The translations under genes and the position numbers were made by a program. From Phoronis ovalis (lineage: Eukaryota > Phoronida > Phoronidae), in the NCBI GenBank assembly GCA_028565635.1, contig JAOXYB010092494.1:8193-37240 (forward strand): 29,048 nt of DNA, written 5' to 3'. This document shows positions 18,006 through 27,000 of the stretch, piece by piece. The number at the start of each line of letters is the position of its first letter. The first letter of the stretch is position 1. The notes beneath the pieces were generated by a model. It saw only the letters and a list, made by a program, of their open reading frames with translations. It had not been told where the DNA came from and did no database searches.

Positions 18006-21000
18006 CTGTAAATGATATTGATAATAATAGTACTTGAAATGGGACATCATTTTCTGTGAACTATAGGGTCAAATTATAATAGTATTCAAAACAGTTATTA
18101 CCTGCTGCAAACTGAAGTAGTTGTGGAGAGCAAAGCTTTCACAATTGAAGGAAATATCAGATATAGCATATTATAGTGACTTGTAATTTAGTTACGATGA
18201 GCTATAGATTGCATTTATTCATTAGAAATATGCACAAATTTAATGTACCAGAAAGCTTGCATATATAAAATCAGTCAACTAAGACTTGCAATACATTCCA
18301 ACATGCAATACTGGAAGCTAACTTACCCATAATCATAATCATAGTTCTCATGCTTGACCTTGACATATCCGCTGCTTCCATAACTACCTCCAGTTGCTCC
18401 CTCCAAACCTTCATAAGCGGGCATCATTTCACTGCTGTTAGAGGACGTATCATTCCAGTCCTGTAATAGTTTTTAAACAAAATTTGATTACAAAGAAAAG
18501 GCAATGAAAACAGAATCATTAAAGACTTATATTATTTCAGAACATACTGCATCTTCAAGATGTCAAAAATACAGTGATGCTGCTAACATTATGTACAACA
18601 AAGTACACCCTAAGGTTCATTTTTGCTTTAAACAAATGTTGGTCAGTTTAATACAGGATACTTACAGGTGATGATACAGAACCCATTGAGGAGACTGCAG
18701 AGTCATTACCATCACATAAATGCAGATTCCCAATGCCTGAAAAGATTTAAGAAGTTGTAAATACAAAAAACAGCAACAGAGGCACTGCAAAAAGTCCACA
18801 ACAGTTTTCATTCAACAACATCATTCCAGACCATTATCAACAAGAAACAATTACACTTTGGATGCTTTTTAGTTTACAACAATACTTACCATCACCAAGA
18901 CTCATGTGTGTCATGTCCATATCATCAGTCATCATGTTTGGCAAGTATTCTGATTGGTTGAAATGGCTCGCGGTGTTAGAGACGCCAGTAACATTGGGGA
19001 AAAGTTCTTCATCTTCCATTGCGAAGACATTATCTGTATTGTTGCTTATAGTTGGTGGGATGAAACTGGAGGGGGCTGACTCTGCAAAAAAGACAGAATA
19101 ATTAAAAAACAAGATTTTTTTGTGAATTATACATACTATCAATTACATGAAGCATGCAAAGATAAAATTTTAAAAACTATATTTATAGTAAATCTATTTT
19201 AATTACGGTACATATATTTCAACTTCTATTGTATTCATAAACATAAACTGGCTTTTAGCCATTTTTTCTAAACATACCTAGTTCAGTAAGCACTGACACG
19301 GAGTTGTTATTTGGACTCTGTGGGGCAAACGATGTGTTTCGAATCAAGGCATTGGGGGCCTGTGGTGATATTACAGGCTCGGCCAACTGGGTACTGTTAC
19401 TGGTCAAATTTAGTAAGCTTGCAATATCACTCCATCGTTGTTCTAGACTATTCTGTCGATTATACTGTGAAGCATTCTAAAATAAATAAAACATTCATTA
19501 TACAATAGATAAAGAATTTTGCAAGCATTTTGATTTACTTATCACATCTGCATTTTAGTAACAATTATTCAAACTGTTAAGAAATACTAATCCAATACAA
19601 AAGTCATAATTTTTTATAACTTCATAAAAAAATTATTACTTGTTGTGCTTGTTGAATCAAGTTCTCCAGTTGACTTTGAACATCGGCATTATGTACAAGA
19701 TCACTCAGCGTTGTAATATTAGAGCCAGACTGTTGCTGATCAATCATCTGTTGTAAGGCATCTTCAATGGACATGCTCTGTTGAATAAATGATTTAATTG
19801 TTACACATTTATTGTTATTTTTTAAATTTTATCAATAAATTTATATTTCTTCATGTTTGCAACTAAAACTATAATTATAAAATTCAGTAAGATTAGATTT
19901 CAATTATCATTTAAATGAAATCCTGTTTGTGTAGATATCATATTTATATGTTTCCTTACAAGTACAAATGAACCTAGAGGACAACAAAAGCTAACCTAGG
20001 TCAATTGTAAATGCAACAGGCACAGTACCCATAGTACCAGGCGTTGTTCAGTACAAAACTGTATAATTTCAGAATATGACACATGTGACCAGTACAATAA
20101 AGGTGACAAAACACATTACACACTAGGTAGCTGTTCTGTTCTACATTTGCACCCCCCTGGATGCATACCTAATTAACTATATCTGTACTTACACATGTTT
20201 ACTTACAATTATTACTGAAAATGACGGATTCAACTATAGAAACCATTTTTTATTACATTTTTCCATAAGATCAATATATTTCAGGTATTCATAAAAACTA
20301 CCTTTTTTAATATTTATAACACAATGTGCAATTTGTATACTCCACTGGAATACTCCTTTGACCTTTTTACAACATCCGTTGATTAATGTCTGTTTGATAC
20401 AAGACGCGCTTGGTACCTGATACCGTTTTAAGTAGAACATGGCCATCTTATAATTACAGTATATGGGTAGGCTAACTATTGTAGGTCTGTTTTTAAGGGA
20501 AACATGCAAGTTTTGGCAGCAAATGGATAAAGGAAATCGTGATACACAGTAGTCAACTACCAAGAAAAGTAAATAAATACATTAATCAACCACTGTCCTA
20601 TTTTTATACTAGGAAAAATAACATTCAATTGAATAAAACCAGACAAAAAAAACTATTTGGCCCAAACAAAGTTTAAAGTCTTCATGAAAAACAGAGTTCA
20701 ATTTCTAAGAAAAGATATCAATTTTGATACGGTGATTCTTTCACATATTTCTAAGGCCAATTAATTTTGATATAAGGAAATGGTATGAACAAGGATTAAG
20801 GAAGTGACGACAAACTGATTTCCTAGTAAGGAAAACAAATTATTAAATACCATCATTTTGCACATTAACAGGGTTATTACCAATGCTGGGTATTAGCTAA
20901 TTTATTGTATTTATATGGAGAATGAAGTTACAGTACAAGTGTAGTTTATGAAAATTCAGGTTATTTTACAAACTTTGAGCTCAAATTAAATCACACTGTA

Positions 21001-24000
21001 GGCAGAACAGCAGGAAATGTGACATCACTTGTGTTATTGCCTGAAGAGATATATATTGGTAGCTTGATTTTCTAAAAACTGCTTAACGTTAATTACCTCT
21101 TCATTGCCTTGTAGTGGAGAGAAAGTTGGGGACTGATTTCCAGATAAGGTTTCCACATCTGACGATGGAAGAGGGATTAGCTCACCTAAAATTTTTAAAA
21201 ATAAAAATTACTCTATATGAAACAACATTTATATTTTGCAATGTTCTCATTTCAGCTAAAAACATGGCACATGGCATGAAGAAAATGCTCAGTTTTTACT
21301 TACAAATATGATCTACATTAAAAGATCATAACAAATAAACAAATTTAGTAGTTCTTTAGCAAAATATATTCATGAACCGCATTTAAGTTAATAATGATGC
21401 AAATATAAATCTGGGGCTTGTTAAAGACTATTAATGGCCCGGATCGTGTATACAGTATTCAGTGTAATTTATTCAAATAAGCTTACCAGTTTCCCCATCA
21501 ACTGTACAATTCAATGATTCCCATGATGGCTCTTGGTCTTGTTCCTCTAGCTTTAATAGTTTTTCTTTCTCTTTTTCTTTCAGCAATTCAATTTCTTTCT
21601 CTTTTTCTAATTCTTGACGAAGTAAAGGATCGAAGACCTCCCTACCAATACCGAGGTCAATATCTTGGCGCCATAACACATCTATGAGATCCATGTCCTT
21701 AAAGGAATATAAAAAAGGAAATGTACATTCACTGCTGCTTTGTTTTATTACTATTTCTACTATATTTTATTATTTTTAGTTCAAGAACCAAATGACTTCA
21801 AAAAATTTGCATAATGCACTTAGGGCAGTTCAATTGAAAATTACTGTCGGGGGGCAAAGGACTGAAAAATTGTTTCTACGTGCTTTAGTAGATCAAACTA
21901 CTTCCACAACCACTCCCCATTTAATCATCCTTCATATTGCAATCAAAACTTCAAACACCCCTTACCCAGTTATTATATTTATATTCAGGTAATTTTTAAT
22001 GGAACAGTCCATATTTATGAGAATTTAAAAATGACCATCTTTATATAAAAAAAAAATTAAACTGCCAGATATGGATGAAGGATGATTCATGTAGGTGTTG
22101 TCAACATACAAGATTTATTTTATTAATTATGCAAATCATGTAGAATGCATAAAATTAGTATTAATGAGTTGGTTTTATAACCATCTATTTTTGGATCAAT
22201 TTATTATTTATATTTTTTTTTTTTAAACTTATATTTAACTTTAAACTTTAAATTTAAACTTATACTTTATATTTAGAGATAAAATAAGATTCCACTATTA
22301 CCAAATTACCTTAATTAGATAGATTTAGTGAAATAACAAAATTAGAAACTCAAAACTGTCTACAGAAACAGAACTGCAAATAAATATATTTTTAGTTTAT
22401 CAAACAGAAAGTGTCTAAATCTTTCCAAACTAAACACAATTTCAGGAAGTGTTGTCTGAAAAACAGTCTTCCTAATGACATGCTTTATAAAATTTGTAAG
22501 AATAATTATACAGAGTGAATAGAACAAAAACACCTGTGATTCCATTTCTAAAACATATGTTATCGCCCAGTTTTAGTGTCACACCAACGTAAATTATCAT
22601 TTTATTTCAATTTATATTACCATGACAACAGTCATTCGAAAAGCGATGAATCATGCTTGAAGGCATGAACTTTCTGTGTCTATCACCTACTCAGTCTAGT
22701 AAACATACTTGTTACCATGGAATATTGAAAACAAACATGTATGTTCTGCTTGTACAGTTATTCCCCAGATACTCACGATTTCCCCTACAGAGTTTACTCA
22801 TAAAATTACTATAATCGCCTACTGATTACTGCCCAGCAGAGATAAAAAAATAACAGTGCACATCAACTTATTAGCAGCAAGTTACAAAGTTGCTTACTAG
22901 TTTAGCAAAAATATTTTGCCACCTATTTAGATGTAAATACAATTTTTGCTCAAGGTATTATTTTTCATATTAGGCAAACTGCATGAACTGGTAGGTTTGC
23001 TTTTTACTTTTATTATTTTTAGATATCAATGTTGGAAAAAAGTCAAAATATAAAAATAAAGAGTAGTTATTCACACCTCCTAGTAGCTATAATTTTCACA
23101 TAAAAATTAAAACATAGCTTGCAGTTATGGCAACTTGGCTAAATTACGGGTGTATTTAGAATTAATATTTAGTCCTAAAATAGCCAAATGTTTTCATTGT
23201 TTCATACAGAGTCAAAATGCAAAAGATTTCAATGAAATAAAAGTTGTTAAAAATCACCAGTTCGGATGCACTTTATTAAACTTTACATCCTTTCAAATTT
23301 TATAGATGCAGTAATATAATGCTAGTACTTTTCTGCAATCTCATTGGCTTACAACAAACAGGTAAAACATCATATTCATCTTTTAGCAGGCAACACCTTA
23401 CGCATTAATTTTTAAAATTCCAAATGCTATGCCTGAATTGTTTTAAAACGGAAGACTGGATTTTTCTGTCTTAAAGCTGCAATGCTCTGTAATTCTGGTA
23501 TTAAAAAGCATGAATCAGCATATCCATGTACTAAAAAAAATAATCAACTTTTCATACTTACTGGTCGCTGTTTTTGACACTGAGATCCATTTATTGACAA
23601 ATTATATTCATGATCTATAGGTTCTTGTTTAACATTCAGTTTATTCACAGAATTAATATGTTGTTTCATTGAATGTTCACTCTGTTTTCTATATCTATTC
23701 TGATTTTGTAGTAAGGTTAACATAGGACGACGGAATGCTTTTTTAAATACTGGTAAATGTTTTCTGAAATTTTCAGTCCTGATTGGTGGTATATCTGATA
23801 ACCAACTATTTACTCCTAGCTGTTTTCTCCACTCCATGTATTGTGGCAAAAGTTGGGGTCTCCAACCCAGTTCACTACGTGTTGTAGATCGATTCTCATC
23901 CATAGTATAATTTTCAATAAATTAATTAAATAAAGTTTTTAAATAAGTTCTTGAGATCAAACTAATTTAGGTATAGAGTATACCTGTCTTTTCCAATTCC

Positions 24001-27000
24001 ACTGTACTATGCAAGAATAATAACTAAAATTGCAAATTAATTAATTAAAAGCCAAGAGCAATGTGAAACCCTACTACAGTTCTGCTCCTGCCTAACTTGC
24101 TAGCACAGTGGAATAATTGTATAAATCTGAAACACCTGAGTTTTATTTGATACAGTTTTGAGCTCTGGTCACCTGACCAATGATGTCATTCGTCACAGTA
24201 GATTACATGAATGATGATGATGGTTATAAAACTATAAAAAAAGTAATTTTTCAAAATTAACACTTGTTGGCTATTGTTGCTATTTTAATTCACACGTTTT
24301 GTTGCAATTTTTCAAAATTTATTAACACTTTCCTCTTTCCTTGTTGTCACTTTTCAAATTAAGATATTTTGTTTAGTTATTCAAAACTGACATGTTACTT
24401 CTTTTAATTCCGTATTTAAAACAAAATACTTACTTTGCCTATTATTTAGTTTTTAAAATAAATATTTTTTTTATTTATCCATGCAAAATTAACATTTCTC
24501 TCTGATGACACTTATTCAAATTAACACATTTGTTCTTTTTTTTAAATGACTATTACTTATTCCTATTAAATAGTTAAAACATTATAAAGGCAGCATTGAC
24601 AAAAGTGTTTAAAAATATATTTATTTGATATGATAACTTATTGTTACTATAAGTATATAAACATTAAAATCACTAAAATTGGATATATTTTAAAAATTAG
24701 ATATATTTTCAACATTTCAGCTTTCATCGGGTATTCAAATTATTAATTGGATAATAACTTTTTCAAATGATCAGTATTTGCTCACTAGTCTTTTGCTTTC
24801 CCACACTTGCATGCCACATCTTATCTCACTTATATAGACAGAAAATCGAACATTTCTTATGAGGTTTCTTGGTGGTTAAAAAACATATTTTCAGTAACAA
24901 TGCGGCAAGTTTGCGGTTGGTACCAATCTACGTATATTTTCCCCATAACAATACCTTGTTTTTATTCCACTAAAGGAAGACTTTTAATTTTGTCAACAGA
25001 TTTTAATGAAAGTATTCCCTATTGTCACTGGGAAGATTCAATATTATACATTTGTTCATTATTAAAATATGCTGTGGTCTTATGTTTTTCAGTATAAGCA
25101 AATAAACACCTATTGTCTCATTACTAGTACTCAAGACTGGACAAAGCTTCGAATCTTTTGCTTCGCTGCTCTTTGACGTCTAGCCAAAGAAGCGCAAATT
25201 GAACATTTGTTTTGATGTACATGTATGCATTTTGGTTTCTAGTAAGAATGGCTAAAGTTTTGTGGGATATTACTGAATATACAAGTTCTTACATTTAATA
25301 AAAAAAAAATTCATAGCAGTAAACTGCGTCTTCAAAAGGAACAATAATAACTAGCAATTTAAACCAAACAAATATTGATTGTGTCAGTTGAACGTCATAT
25401 GAATAATAAACTGAACACCCGAGTTGAATAGAGACGGATACATCAACTATATAGACAAATATGTCTCAATAGAAGTAGCAAAGCACTTGAAAAGCCACAT
25501 TAGCACATCGGTCAAGTTAGTCATTTAGAAAAGTATATAGTGGTCAAGAAAGTCATTATAGGTATTGTCGTGCTATACCTCAGTAACTCAGAAAAGCCAA
25601 CAAAAATTTATAAAAATTTATCATCAAAACCAGTCATGTGACAAAACACTTCAAATCCGTAACAGCACAATGGTCAAGCTGGTCATTCAGAAAACAAAAG
25701 ATCTGAACCAGCTACCTCCCCGATGAGTCAGAACAGCAAACAAAAATCTATCAGGCAGGTAATGAAATAGGTAATTACTGAAATAAGATAAAAAATTAGG
25801 AAGTTATGAAGCATGGCATAACGTCATCGTTTATACTAAAAGACATGGTAGTATCAGTTTTTGACACATAATCTACTAAAATTATGCATATTTTATACAC
25901 ACATCATAAAACTATAATAAATCCATCCGACTGTACAATTTAACGACAGGAAATCGGAACTTTTCTATAAGTTCATGGGATATAACTTAATAAGGTTCAT
26001 AATTAAGCTTAGCATAGTAGATGAACTTAAACTCATGGTGAACTTATAAAAAATAGCAATAATAAATTATTATGAATTATCTACCTTAATTACTTCATTT
26101 TAAATGCCCTAATAGTAGTTTTAAATGCTTCCTAACAAGTCTTACACCTGATGCTAGAATGCATTACACTTTCTACCACAACATGGCAATGTCACTGGTA
26201 AATTTGAATGAAACTCACCAGTGCAAACAGGATAGCAATAAAATCAGCCTGCATCTTTCAAGTTATAATGCGAAAAATAACTGGCCAATCTATTATTTTG
26301 CAGAGACATTATGTAGTTCCACTCCAAATATGAAGAAGTTTACAGCAAATAATTAGGTACATGAATCAAATTCTGCTCATAAATCTCATTACCTAACAGT
26401 ACATCTATAGAAAATTACCACATGTAAAGAGAAATTTATTGACACCTGGATTATGATAATGAAGCTACAGGTAACTTGTGCATGTGAATATTAAAAGTGC
26501 ATATTTGGTAGAAAAGTTCCTACACTTCCATTGGTTCAACCAGTTTTATAAATTGCTTTAATCATTTATAATCTTTCTATTTATATCAACTGTTACTTCA
26601 GTGCAATTTATTTTTCATGATAAGCTTGTTCAAATTTATACTGGTATATTTATCTTTATCCATTTTTATTTTTAATCCTATCTAGAATATTTTATGGATT
26701 AATATCATACCAAAGGTAGTCCTTTTGTATGCAACAATAATATATTATAATTGGACTTTGGCCAACTAGACATGGTCAGTGAATGAATAGCCACAACTGA
26801 CATGGATCATAATCAAGGCTCAGAGATTTAGCCAAATAACAATTTGAAATTATCTAAGATAAGTTAAAAAAAAGATTGTTTGGCATAAACCAACAGGGTC
26901 ATAGCATCATGGATAGCTACAAAGGTAGAGTTTTAGAAAATAAAATGTATTATTGTACGAAGCTGTATGAAGTGTTTCTTAGGATATACATGTATTTATA

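Noticed and set aside
20234-20563. 109-codon minus-strand open frame inside a CNC-gene intron
   Set aside because: No recognisable protein and no acceptor or donor that would preserve phase 0.
24807-25097. 96-codon plus-strand open frame in the 4.3-kb intron
   Set aside because: Atypical composition, no homology recognised, no splice or promoter evidence.
25488-25760. Repeated GGTCAAG..GTCATT-type segments suggesting a repeat or CRISPR-like array
   Set aside because: Spacing and sequence are irregular. They look like an old diverged duplication in intron DNA, and this is an animal genome.
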